DNA of 64,000 nucleotides from Rugalucina vietnamica (taxonomy: Eukaryota; Mollusca; Bivalvia; Lucinida; Lucinidae): positions 21,413,621 through 21,477,620 of the forward strand of contig OZ024870.1 in assembly GCA_964017185.1 (NCBI GenBank), given 5' to 3'. The position numbers were made by a program, and so were the translations under genes. Under the pieces are notes generated by a model. The model did no database searches, had not been told where the DNA came from, and saw only the letters and a list, made by a program, of their open reading frames with translations. Positions 11,582 through 22,880 of this stretch are shown here, piece by piece. The stretch's first letter is position 1. Every line of letters starts with the position of its first letter.

Positions 11582-11849
11582 TCGCGTACAAAATTACAAT
11601 GCCACTACCCAAGGAGGCTCCACATAAAATTTCAACTTGATCGGCCAAGCAGTTTCAGAGAAGAACGGCGACGATGGACAGACGGACGACGGACGGACGC
11701 CGAATCATGGTCATCCTATAAGCTCACCTTGTGAGCCTTTGGCTCAGGTGAGCTAAAAATCCAACTGATTTTCTGCTGGCGATTACTGCCACGGGATTAG
11801 AGGATCTACTCATAAGTGGACTGCTTCATGAATGTCAATCATGGCTTTC

Positions 11850-12480
11850 TGAGCGCTCTCAAAAAGTGGTGTAAATTGTTAGATGGCCAAGCCTCAGATC
11901 CAGTCTTGGTATTATCTGGTGTCCCTCAAGGATCAGTTAATTTGGGACCAGTCCATTTCTTGATTTTTATAAATGATCTTACAGACAATATCAGGTCATC
12001 TGTTCAATTCTTGGCTGACGATTGTGTAAATGTGTTCTGTACAGAAATATTAAACCCTCACAGACTGGGAGATCTTACAGGATGACCAATTGGCAAATGA
12101 AATTTAATGTTGCCAAATGCTATTCAATGAGGTTGACCCTGCATCTCCGTAACAATCAACTACACTTTAATTACTCACTGCATCAACAAATATTGGAGCA
12201 GGTTCAGTCTGCCAAATACCTCGGAATTACTATTACAGACAACATGGAATGGGGTCAACATGTTCCAGAAATGTCTTCTAAAGCAACTAAGGGATTTCTT
12301 CTACACAATTTGGCACTGATACCTAGGCATACGAAGGAAGCTGCATACAAAACATTAGTTCGCCCCCATCTTGAGTATACAGCTCCTGTTTGGCATTCCT
12401 ATAATTAATGAAACCGAGACAGAAAAGGTGGAGAAAGTGCAGAGAGTCAGATGGGCTTGCAGGTGATGTAGAAACACCCG
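11850..12480 (+). pseudogene. CR1/jockey-like reverse transcriptase fragment
   Basis: Successive frames give SGVPQGS, INDLTDNI, FLADDCV (the catalytic FADD-type motif), then WQMKFNVAKC, KYLGITITDN, EAAYKTLVRPHLEY and VEKVQR. These are in normal RT order but broken by frameshifts and stops. The related fragment at 42895-43195 shares the WGQH and VEKVQR segments. Confidence 0.5.
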
Positions 12481-12638
12481 TTTTCTGATGAATAAATGTT
12501 TTATTTTACTATTACACTTGGGCAATACGCTTTCTGGCGATATATAACCATAGGATATTTTATGCAACATTTTGTTATAGCAAGGCAATTATATGTCCAA
12601 AAATCACCATTTTTCACACATTATCATAATGCACTTAT

Positions 12639-13259
12639 CAGTCAGGGACAAAACCTAAACAGGTTATAAAAAAAATAACTGAAACAAGTTATTTTTCATT
12701 TTCCCTGCATCAGTCAAAATCTGTGAAGTTTCTCTTAATTTAATTGAAATATGCAGGGTTTTACATAATTAAAATGTTAATGGGAGATGCAGCAAAATGA
12801 GAGCTTTATACTCACATGGCTGAAAGTTAGTATATATACCATTCAGATTTTGAAAATTTCAGTTTTTTATGCAATTTTTGGGCATCAGAATGGCAAAATC
12901 CCTGATTTTAAAACATCTGTTCCCACCTTACCAGAATTTTGGCACATGTCTAGACAATTTTCCCAGGATGATGTAACTTTAATGTAGCTACTACAAAAGA
13001 ATTTCTTCGTACGCATAGGCTAAAAAGTAGTACACAGGTACTTCAAAGACAAGTGGGGTAATGATACTAATAACCTATTCAAGTTAATATTGTCATAATT
13101 ACTAATTAAAGCATAACTTATAAAAGTGGTTTTTTGACATGAAAAAAATATCCAAGAAAAGTTAACTCTAACATCTTGGAAAGGGAGATCATTTAAAGTG
13201 TATTAATAACTTGTTTCAATTATTTTTTTTATAACCTGTTTAGGTTTTGTCCCTGACTG
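12639..13259. mobile_element. Non-autonomous TIR element, 621 bp
   Basis: Terminal inverted repeats of about 53 bp, starting CAGTCAGGGACAAAACC. Flanked by CTTAT on both sides (12634-12638, 13260-13264), a 5-bp target duplication. No coding capacity; the interior is AT-rich. Confidence 0.5.
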
Positions 13260-13326
13260 CTTATATTTTGGTTATTTTGTAAGCTGATTTGCTGTTCTGA
13301 TCAAAAATAATATCCCATATCCATGT

Positions 13327-13397
13327 AATGCACCAGTCATTTGCGACTGCATGATGATTTGAAAAGCGGGTAACCTGTTACAAATGACTGGTGCATA
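13327..13397. repeat. Short inverted-repeat element
   Basis: Arms TGCACCAGTCATTTG and CAAATGACTGGTGCA enclose about 40 bp. One arm recurs at 7612. Confidence 0.5.
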
Positions 13398-14040
13398 ATA
13401 TTAAAGGACTGTTTAAATGAGATCATATGCAGCCTAGATAAGTCAATGTTCCATATTGCAGTTGATTTAATACAATGTAATGTGTGGTTGTATGTGAAAA
13501 TTTGGAGGAAACATTGACTGCAACTAATATTTTATTTCTAAGGTGCCTTTTACCATGGGGCTACAGACTCTACAGACCATGCAAAAACATATTTGACCAC
13601 ATCAGTAGTCTTATATTTTTGACAAAACCTTCAGATATGTTTTACTAGTGGTCAGGCTGAAAAACAATCACACCATTTTATCATTGTTAATAGGCCAGGG
13701 TTTGTGCTAGCGGTCGCCATCGTCGCCATTTGCCAAGATTTTTATTTTTTGGCTCCTAAAATTTGACTTTGGCGAAAATAAATGGCAAATGTATAGAGCC
13801 ACTTTGTCTAGCCAAAAAGCCATTGTTTTCCATTGAAAACCATCATTTGATTACCTGTATATTTGTTCCTACAAAAGAGATAATTCTGCTCTTTATCGGT
13901 GTTTATTCAAGTGTTGCAGTACATTGGAAAAGCATTTAATACTGGCTACATTCGGGGTTCTCCCAATGGTAAAATCTGCAAATCTACTAATGGTACAGTT
14001 GGTACCATTTTTACCAATGGTAACGTAACCAGAAAACCCT
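13398..14040. other. No gene seen
   Basis: AT-rich spacer with no credible ORF. 13960-14040 holds short runs of ACCAATGGTA-type near-palindromes immediately before the LINE relic. Confidence 0.5.
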
Positions 14041-15560
14041 GTGGTCACAAAGGAAGGGGTGACCAAACTTCTCAAAGGTCTTAACCCGTCCAAAGCCTTA
14101 GAGCCTGATGAGCTTCATCCTAGAGTCCTAAAGGAACTGGCAATGGAATTAGGTCCGGTATTCGCCCATCTCTTCCAGCAGTCAATTGATACAGGTGAAA
14201 TTCCTAAAGAATGGTCTCTTGCTAATATTTGCCCCCTGTTTAAAAAGGGTGACAGGTCTCTTGCCCGCAATTACTGCCCTGTTTCATTGACATACATTCC
14301 TTGTAAGCTTCTTGAACATATTGTATGCTCAAATATTATGGCCCATCTTGATGAGCATGAACTCCTGCTAGACAGGCAACACACATTTAGGAAATGGCAT
14401 AGCTGCGAAACTCAGATGACTGCGGTGATAAATAAATGATTGGGCAAAAATCTTAGACAAAAAAGGCCAGGTTGACACTTTTATACTGGATTTTGAAAAG
14501 GCATTCGATACTCCTCCCCATGAACTCCATAAAAGCAAATTGTTTAGCTATGGAATAGGTGGAACAACACTGAATTGGATAAATGCTTTCCTTTGTTTCA
14601 GACAACCACGGGTAGTGGTAAATGCCTTGGTATTAAATCGGATTGGGCACCAGTTGTGTCGGGTGTCCCTCAGGGCACCGTTCTCGGTCCCTTGCTGTTT
14701 TCCTTGTATATAAATGACATCTCAGCAGACATTGAGTCTGAAATAAGACTCTTTGCTGATGAATGTGTTTGCTATCGTGAAATCAAGGATGAAGACGATA
14801 CATTGAAACTTCAGAGAGACACTGATCGTTTAGGCAGTTGGGCTAGGAAATGGGGAATGAGATTTCAACCCGTGATGCAGCTGACAAATAAACGGTCTAG
14901 TAAGATACAAGCTAACTACACCCTTGAGGGCACTGTACTTGAAAATGTTGAAAGTATAAAATACCTGGGTGTAACTATCACAAATGATTTGAAATGGAAT
15001 AATCATATTTCCAATGTTTGTACAAAGGCTAACAGAACGCTCGGATTCTTGAGGAGAAATTTGTATTCTTGTCCCCCAGATGTGAAAGAAGCAGCTTATA
15101 AAGGACTGGTGTGGCCGGTCTTGGAATATGGAAGCTCAGTTTGGGACCCTCACACTCACGGCCTCCAGGAAGAACTGGAAAAGGTCCAAAATCGTGCGGC
15201 AAGGTTTGTGACAGGAAATTATGTTTTTGAAACTGGGAGCATGACTGGCATTTTAGGTCAACTAAAACATGTAAAATGGGAATCTCTTAAGGGAAGGATG
15301 GTAGACTTATATTGCTATACAAAGTTCTAAAAGGGTAAAGTCAGAATACCCACAGATGACCTTATCCCAAAGGATAGGCGTTGTAGAAATCAACACTCTT
15401 TGGCTTTTCAGATACCTTCAGCTAGCAAAGAAGCGTACAAAAGTAACTTTTCTTTCCACAGACTATCAGGGACTGGAATGACCTCCCTGATTCTCTGATC
15501 TCCTCTGCTGAAATGTCTGATGACTGTGTCCAAGTTAGCATCTCTTGTGAGAGCCAGGTA
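14041..15560 (+). pseudogene. CR1-like LINE relic: reverse transcriptase and C-terminal region
   Basis: Frame 1 (14041-14437) gives NPSKALEPDELHPRVLKE, IPKEWSLANICPLFKKGDRS and CSNIMAHLDEHELL. A frameshift follows; the next frame has FILDFEKAFDTPPHEL, then another shift leads to SGVPQGTVLGPLLF, LYINDISADI and RLFADECV. The tail contains TLGFLRRNL, EAAYKGLVWPVLEYGSSVW and, out of frame, RRCRNQHS. The catalytic motif reads FADE where active enzymes have FADD. Frameshifts and the stop at 14437 make it inactive. A 3' tail-like stretch (about 15575-15650) recurs inverted at 40980-41062. Confidence 0.5.
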
Positions 15561-15991
15561 CTAATTTCCCTCCTGGCACACCCCCTGGTGAAGTATTGTC
15601 AATTTGGCGTATCACCAGGAAACCATTCAGATTCAGATCTTTTGAAACTTCATGACAGGTTTTTCAAACTTGATCTTTTCACATTGTGCTGCCATTCCTG
15701 CTTTACGCTCCGATACATAACTCTTTGTTTCCTTGTCAGCATTTTAAAAGATAACGGACCAGTTTCATAACAGACATTTGAGAAAATGCCAATGATCAAT
15801 GAGAAGCTATGCCCACGTGACATTTAGAATGGGCCAATCAACACAGCGAAACGAAAGGTTACTAGTCGTCACGTTTCAGTAACTCTCACACTTTACCGCG
15901 GGTGTTATTTTGATAATAGACAATTAACAGGGACAATTATCAACTTGACACTTATGTAATCAAGGTATAATGGGCCTGAAACTTGTGAATT

Positions 15992-16160
15992 TAATTAAGA
16001 AATGAATTTCATTTTTCTGATGTTCATAGAGCTATGAACCGCAGTGGGTTGCATGCAAAGTGAATGAACCCCTTCAGGGTTCATGTAAGCTTTGCTAGCG
16101 GCCCACTGCCGTTCATAGCTCCATGAACATCAGAAAAATTAAACTCATTTCTTATATTTA
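15992..16160. mobile_element. Hairpin MITE, family H
   Basis: Imperfect inverted repeat. CTGATGTTCATAGAGCTATG on the left matches CATAGCTCCATGAACATCAG on the right, with a central AACCCCTTCAGGGTT-like turn. Related copies lie at 51690-51745 (half) and 62466-62545. The following 300 bp, with a GTGACGTCGTGTGACAC block, also resembles 62590-62650, so the whole unit may be longer. Confidence 0.5.
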
Positions 16161-17089
16161 TATTAATTTCTCTCTATCGCTTGTTGAAAAATCATCAAGG
16201 CGATCATATTTATGAGCAGATAGATAATTTATACACAGTGTTTATACAAACAGTGGAACAGCGTCGACGTTTACAACGTCCATTCAGATTGGCGAAAACA
16301 TTGTTTTTTGACGTCAAGTGTGACGTCGTGTGACACGTTGTTCATGGATACATAAACACAGATGAACATCTAATGGTTCATCTGCAGGTTTTAGAAAAAT
16401 GTAAATATGGACCAATGAAACAAAAAACTGTCTGACTTATTTTGTCAGGTAAAAAATCGGGTAATTCGTTTAATTCCAAGACCGATAAAAATGCACAAAA
16501 TATAAAATCCATCCCACAAGTTCAAAATCTGTTTAAACCGACACATTATCAGATTTCCTGAGCCCTGCATTAGAGACATCTAACATACAGAAGAGACCTT
16601 CATGCCATAGAGGCCTTCAGCTTCTTGTCTTAATGGACCATCATGGCTATTTCACCCTATTTGCTACATTCGAATTTAGCCATACACCCCACACCTGAGT
16701 GATGATCAGAAAATGGTTGACTCGGCATTTGAAGATAGAAAATCATTGATGATTGAATTTGAATTCTGCAATAACTGTATGTTCAGATACAATTTTCTGT
16801 TATTATTTTCATACCATTTTAAAGTGCAAACATCTATGTTTCAACTGGAGTTAAAAACACACCACATAGAAAAAGAAACTGTGAGACACATACATGTAAA
16901 TTATCCCGAATTTCGGATTGCCCCGAATTTCGAAGGTTCCGCCATATAATCAGATAATTTCAACTTCAATGGTATTTCTTGTCAAAATCCGCTGGGCAGA
17001 CGTCTCGACAAGGGTGTTAGATTTTCGCTTGCACGACGCCAGTCGCATTGAAAAGTTTAAAACGTGTATTTATAGTGTTACGTAAAAAC
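16161..17089. other. No gene seen
   Basis: Spacer. Part of 16300-16400 may belong to the family H element. The rest shows no ORF of note and no repeat partner that I could find in the window. Confidence 0.5.
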
Positions 17090-19353
17090 AAACATGTATA
17101 TACACTGTACAGTTCCTGAGTACCTTACATCCTGTGTACGGGCTGGACAGCGAGTTTGAAGCCATCCAAGCTCTGTAGGTTGATAGTAGTGTCTGGTAGT
17201 CGGTTCCAGGGGATCACGATCCGTGGGAAGAACGAATGTTGATATACATTCACTCTGCAGTGGTATGCGATGAATCTGACACAATCAGCATACCGTGGCG
17301 ATCTGGGTGGTAGATAGTTCACAGGCACAGCTACAAGGCTGTTAACAACCTTGTACATGAGAATTAAGTCTGAAGCTTTACGACGGTCCTCCAATGTTGG
17401 CCAATTCAGTTGCTGCAACATGGTAGTAACACTTGTCGGGTTTTGACGATTATAAGGTTTATTTAACACAAAACGAGCTGCATTCCGCTGTACTTGTTCA
17501 ATTTTCTTGATGGGATCTTTGTGTTGAGGATTCCATATCGGTGAACTATATTCGAGTTTGGGTCTAACCAGCGTTTGATATGCTCTTTCTTTGACAGTTC
17601 TAGGACAATGTTTGAGATTACGTTTCACAAATCCAAGGACTCTTGAGGCTTTAGAAGTAATGGTATCTATATGATCGTTATATTTCAGGTTATCAGTTAA
17701 TTCGACTCCCAAGTAAGGGTTATGTTTCACAGCTTCTAGAGTTTGGTTGTTCATCTTATACTCGTATTTTGTCTTAGTTCTACTAGTTCCAAAGTTCATG
17801 ACCACACATTTATCGACGTTAAATTTCATTTGCCAAGTGTTACTCCAATCGACAAGTTTGTTTAAATCGTCCTGTAGTATAACATGGTCTTGGGGAGAGT
17901 CAATTTGGCGGTACACAACACAATCATCCGCGAAAAGGCGAATGTTAGAGTTTATGTTTTCAGCGATGTCATTAATGTATATCAGGAACAACGTTGGTCC
18001 CAATACCGTTCCCTGGGGGACTCCTGACGTAACCTCTGCTGGATCCGAAGTTTCGCCATCGATAACCACCTGTTGATTCCGACCGCGTAAGAAGTCTGTA
18101 ACCCAGTTGAGTGTAGAGCCCTGGATACCGTAGTATTCCATCTTTCTTGAAAGCCTCGTATGCGAAACCTTATCAAAGGCTTTCGCAAAGTCGAGGATAC
18201 CCATATCCACTTGATAGCTTTGATTTAAACTCCTCGCGATGTCATCAGTAGTGAGAAGAAGTTGACTTTCACAAGATCGGTGGGCTCTGAACCCGTGTTG
18301 GTTTTCATGTAAGATATTTTGACTGTCTAAATGGTCCATGATTTGGGCAACTACGATATGCTCAAGCATTTTGGATACCACTGCCGTGAGGCTGACGGGG
18401 CGATAATTAGAAGGTTTTGTCCGGTCGCCTTTTTTAAATATCGGTACTATATTGGCCTTTTTCCAGTCTGATGGAATTTTACTTTCATTGAGGGATTGTT
18501 GAAATAAGCTTTGAAGCACTGGGGCTATTTCGTTTGCTGTTTCCTGCAATACTAATATTGGCATTTTGTCCGGTCCACAAGCTTTCTTTGGGTTAAGTCT
18601 TTTCACACATTTGATAACACCGTTCAAGGTTATATGTATATGAGACATAGGTTGGTAGGGTGACGGGCCTTTGTCTGGGATATTATCCAAGTCCTCCCTT
18701 GTGAATACTGAACAGAATGTCTGGTTAAACATTTCAGCCTTATCCTTGGCACTCTCTGCAATTCGACCATTATCCTTCAAAGTACCTATGCTGACACTGT
18801 CTTGTTTCCTTGATTTTATATATTTCCAAAACGACTGTGAGGTTTTGTCACTTTCGGGCTCCAACAAATTGTTAATATATTTATAGTATTCAGTATGCAT
18901 TAAATTTCGAACTTCTTTACGAAAGTCATGAAATGCTTTAGTACTTTTACTGTCATTACACTTTTTGGTTTTCTTGTACAAGCGTTTCTTTTTCTTTATC
19001 TGGCGTTTCAATTTCTTAGTCATCCACGGGACATCAGCTTTCCCTTTTATAGTTTTCTTTGGTATATGTTTATCCATTGATTCAAACAAGGCTTTTTTAA
19101 ATTTAATCCAATTACCCTCAACTGAGTTTGAAGAGTTTTCACACAAGTACTGGTCTCTAAAGTGGGCCATATCTTCTCTGATTTGGTCCCAATTAGCTTT
19201 TCTATAATTGTAAACTGTCCGAGTTGGTTTTTTGTTAATGACCGGTTTTATAAAGGTTGTGACGGTAAGAATATCATGATCGCTAAGGCCAATTGGTGGG
19301 CCTACGGAGTGTCGTTGAACTAGGCTTGGGTGGCTCGTGATTATGGCAATTTA
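17090..19353 (-). mobile_element. 5'-truncated LINE with a long open ORF2 (CR1/jockey-like)
   Basis: The minus-strand frame is open from 19350 to 17125 (741 codons; first ATG at 19170, 681 aa). It starts inside the endonuclease: GLSDHDILTV (19290-19264) is the conserved SDH end of an APE-type domain. It continues with a basic linker (VPWMTKKLKRQIKKKK), then RT motifs NPKKACGPDKMP, IPSDWKKANIVPIFKKGD, LDFAKAFDKVSH, SGVPQGTVLGP and RLFADDCVVY, then WQMKFNVDKC, YLGVELTDN and VKERAYQTLVRPKLEYSSPIW. An in-frame TAA at 19353-19351 interrupts the endonuclease, and similarity is lost just upstream, so ORF1 and most of the endonuclease are missing. Family role: target-primed reverse transcription. Dead as an autonomous element, but the RT frame is intact and so relatively young. 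Confidence 0.5.
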
Positions 19354-19665
19354 ATCAGTGTTAACAAGACCAAAATGAGAGAAAAATTTCCGCCGCTGTT
19401 TTGCAAAATGCAAGAAGGAAATAACGGACATGTCGTTGTGGTCATTGATTGGTAAAATACCTTTGATCATCAAAGACAAATTTTCTTTGCTTCAAATTCT
19501 CCGCCTCTAGGTCGCTTTGTTTGCGGAAATTGATCATGCGTCGTTTCGGATTATAGGTCTACGCTAGCGTCGTTTCGTCCCCGCATTCGCCAGTCGTTGC
19601 GTTTCGCACTAGACCATACCATATCTTCAATAAAATAGAATTTGTTTTATGACTATGCAGTGAAG

Positions 19666-20227
19666 GATTCCGGGACATCTCGGCCCATAACAAACTCGGC
19701 CCATGACAAACTCGGCCCTTGACAAACTCGGCCCATGACAAACTCGGCCACCAAATCTAGGAAAAAAAATAATTGGTTTACTTGCATGACTTAAATTGGT
19801 AAAAATGATTCAATGACAAAACACAAAATTAAACTTTATTTTGTGTTCTTTTTTATTTTTACCTACTTCCCTTCTTTTTGTTATATACGTCTGTTCTAAC
19901 AGAATCATGGTGAAAACTTAATTTTCTAGTCTTGTGAAAAAGAAAAGTCCATTGAAGTCCATTGAAGTTTTTGAAGTTAAGGAAACGCGATTTTCAAACA
20001 AATCTGCAACTGGTCGTAATAAAAAATATTTTCCAAAAACAATGTCAAAATATTGTTCTCGTATTCCTTAATCATACTATAAAATCCATATTGTATCAGT
20101 ATTATAAGTAATGGCCGAGTTGGATATGGGCCGAGTTTGTCATGGGCCGAGTTTGTATGGGCCGAGTTTGTTATGGGCCGAGTTTGTCATGGGCCGAGTT
20201 TGTTATGGGCCGAGTTGTCCAGTTACC
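19666..20227. mobile_element. Foldback element with 16-bp repeats in both ends
   Basis: Both termini are small arrays of a 16-bp unit (CTCGGCCCATGACAAA-like): about five units in 19680-19748 and, inverted, about six in 20113-20219. CAGTGAAG flanks both sides (19658-19665, 20228-20235), an 8-bp target duplication. The unique interior (about 370 bp) has no coding potential. Open frames through the array are artefacts of the repeat. Confidence 0.5.
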
Positions 20228-20571
20228 CAGTGAAGCAGCTAACGTTTCGCACTACCTCAAATCGAGTCGTTTCGTACCCTATATATAATCATGTTTTCCC
20301 AACAGAGATCTTGTCAGAGCTAGTACCAAGTCAGCACTGTACCAAGTCCAGGTTTATTTCCCGCATAATATTATATCCTTATTTGCATGTATTACTTCAC
20401 GGTCCTGGATCTGGCCCCATCTCAATAGGCGATTTTAGAAGGTCAGAAATCTTCACAGAAAGAAGATATAACCAAAGAAAATGTTTTGGTATCATTACTA
20501 TAGCAATGATCTCACAGAAGCAATCGATCAAGACATCACAATCCCAAAAGAATATTGGTTCTTACCGGGCT

Positions 20572-20742
20572 ACTCACTCACTCACTCACTCACTCACTCA
20601 CTCACTCACTCACTCACTCACTCACTCACACACTCACTCACTCACTCACTCACTCACTCACTCACTCACTCACTCACTCACTCACTCACTCACCACTCAC
20701 TCACTCACTCACTCACTCACTCACTCACTCACTCACTCACTC
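20572..20742 (+). repeat. (ACTC)n microsatellite
   Basis: About 170 bp of ACTC repeats with a few interruptions (ACAC, CCACTC). It yields spurious THSLTHSL frames in three phases. Confidence 0.5.
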
Positions 20743-20929
20743 GCTCATTCGCTTAACGTAACCTTTAACCTTTAACTTCCCTTCATTTCACTTCAATTCA
20801 CTTCGCTAGAAGCAAAATTATTTGCAGTTGACTGTCCTTTTTATCACCACATAAAGAATGGCAAAGACTCGTTGGACATGCAGACCGACCGCTCTGCGAT
20901 GGAGGAGTGGGAAAAGAGGTGACAGATAC

Positions 20930-20954
20930 GTTTATTTATTTATTTATTTATCTA
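20930..20954 (+). repeat. (TTTA)n microsatellite
   Basis: Six TTTA units. Confidence 0.5.
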
Positions 20955-21044
20955 AAGAGGGCAAGCACATTTACCATTATGACTATTCAACCATGTGACC
21001 TTTTAGAAAGACAAACAAGTTGGAACAACAACTCGATCGTATAT

Positions 21045-21266
21045 GAGCCGCAACGCCAGAAAGCCGGTCGGGGGTTTCCGACCATGTGACTCTACAGTCA
21101 CAGAAGCACACGCTAGAGGCTTGAAATTTTGGCTATAAGTAGAAGAGGAATTGTACTATCCGAGAAGCGAAAACAAAGGCGCTGATCAGCTGTGCAGTTA
21201 CTGCACAGCTGAGCTGCGCCTTTGTTTTCGCATATGTAAAAATCCGGTTTTCTCATGATGCGTCTC
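21045..21266 (+). mobile_element. Rep-A copy 7
   Basis: 222 bp, GAGCC...GTCTC, flanked by ATAT on both sides (21041-21044, 21267-21270). It has a clear inner hairpin at about 21166-21230. Intergenic. Confidence 0.5.
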
Positions 21267-21318
21267 ATATAACAATGCTCTGAAATGGCATTGCCATTCA
21301 AATGGTATCCGGACATAA

Positions 21319-21335
21319 TCCCCCCCCCCCCCCCC
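21319..21335 (+). repeat. Poly-C and GGACAGAATCCCC repeats
   Basis: A poly-C run. Around it (21310-21440) GGACAGAATCCCC recurs four times. The inverted form (GGGGGATTCTGTCC) recurs at 22440-22540, on the other side of the Rep-R copy, making a loose 100-bp inverted repeat about 1 kb apart. Confidence 0.5.
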
Positions 21336-21490
21336 GGACAGAATCCCCACACTCTTTTTTGTTTTGTTGACTAGGACAGAATCCCCCCCTCCCAGTATAT
21401 CTTGCAAATAGGACAGAATCCCCCACCCCTTCTCAGACAGAATCTACTTTAATAACTGAGCAATCTCTGAATTTATTTAGATATTATTAA

Positions 21491-22078
21491 AAGGTACAAG
21501 TAGGCAAAGATCAGGAAAAGGCGCAATCAGAAAGAGATTCCCACTCCAAAAACCGAGGTGGGAAAAAACCAAACTAACAATCAGGCACTTATACCATGAA
21601 ACATATCGTTAGCCGAATGAGCAGCTATTTTCCCAATAGGTGGCCACTCAGTTACCTTAACTTAATTAAAAATATGAAAACATACATAAGGCGCCAACAG
21701 CACAAAAAAATTTAAACACCAAGACATAAAACAAAAAGAACCACCACAGAAGTATCGCCTTGGTACGATCAGTAACACAAAGTTACTGGCGGGCTTAAAC
21801 TGGTTTTACAGGATCCTAACCTCACCCTCAGCTTCTGCAGTGGTTCATAATATTTAGTAAGTTCTTCGGTCCTCGTGGTGAATCTCTAACTAGTAAATGA
21901 ATCATCAACAACAAACAAATAAATCATGATAAACATCCTGATGAATCAAAAACAAGAACTCACAGATTGAGTAAGCTGCCCGACGATGGAGATCCCTGGG
22001 CGCCGAATAACCTACTAATTCCGGTGCAAAAGAAAAACACCAGTTGGACCCCGGTGGACCAAGCAACAGACAAGAAGT
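21491..22078 (-). mobile_element. Rep-R retroposon, full-length copy
   Basis: 588 bp, the inverse of 40288-40877. On the minus strand it starts CTTCTTGTCTGTTGCTTGG and ends CTTTGCCTACTTGTACCTT. All six Rep-R copies share this 3' end while their 5' ends vary, the pattern of 5'-truncating retroposition (LINE 3' region or SINE-like). No ORF. Confidence 0.5.
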
Positions 22079-22257
22079 TAAGTTGACTACAATAAGTGGT
22101 GATTAGAGAAAATTAAATATGACAATTTGGTTATTTTTGATACCTTTTACTATAACTTAGTTATAACTATAACGGTATTTACTCAACACGTAGAAGTTTG
22201 TCTCACCTCATTATTGCTATTAGCAGTAATCATAACATATTAAGATGCAGCTTTCTC

Positions 22258-22322
22258 TAAAAAAAAAACAAAAAAAAAAAAAAAAAAAAAAACAAACAAA
22301 ACAAAACAAAAAAAAAAAAAAA
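22258..22322 (+). repeat. A-rich tract
   Basis: About 65 bp of A with scattered C. Confidence 0.5.
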
Positions 22323-22646
22323 CAAACATAATTATCCAATCATTAGCAAACAATGAATAAAGAAACTTTTTTTTGATGCAAAAATAGTTAACATATAGCT
22401 GTAAAATGTAACAATATGATTATGGAGATTCTGACTAGGAGTGGGGGATTCTGTCCTATTTGCAAGATATACTAGGGGGGGGGGGATTCTGTCCTCATCA
22501 ACAAAAAAGAGTGGGGGATTCTGCCCGGGGGGATTTGTCCTACACTCCATTCAAATGTATGAACCGTAAAGGAATAGGTATAGGGAAATTATCATGACCA
22601 AACCTTTTTGCGATGTAAAATGGCTGTCACGAGAGGTGCTATAATT

Positions 22647-22880
22647 GAGCCGCATCGTGAGAAAACCGGATTTTTGCCTATGCGAAAACAAAGGCGCAGA
22701 TCAGCTTCGCGGTAACCGCGAAGCTGATCAGCGCCTTTGTTTTCGCTACTCGGATAGTACAATTCCTCTTCTACTTAAATCCGAAATTTCAAGCTTCTAG
22801 CTCTTTTCTGAGCTTGTACAGGCCGGTTTGTGTCAGACCTGTTCGGAAACCACATTGTTGGTTTTCCCACGAGGTGGCTC
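22647..22880 (-). mobile_element. Rep-A copy 8
   Basis: 234 bp in opposite orientation (hairpin part first). The inner palindrome at about 22680-22746 is nearly perfect. Flanks AATT and ATAT match poorly. Intergenic. Confidence 0.5.

Larger units (their letters stand above)
8893..11756 (+). mobile_element. 2.9-kb interspersed element carrying a tandem array
   Basis: It starts AGAGGACCATTGGTCCTG...GCTCACCTGA and ends CATCCTATAAGCTCACCTTG...CTCAGGTGAGCTA. The ends carry a short inverted repeat (CTCACCTGA/TCAGGTGAG). A 271-bp element with nearly the same ends lies at 29171-29441, which defines both boundaries. No long ORF; the interior is the tandem array described next, plus one inserted element. 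Confidence 0.5.

Noticed and set aside
17747..18076. Plus-strand frame of 109 codons
   Set aside because: Antisense to the LINE reverse transcriptase.
20137..20775. 212-codon frame with WAEFV and THSLTHSL repeats
   Set aside because: It reads through the 16-bp foldback repeats and the ACTC microsatellite; it has repeat-driven length and no conserved domain.
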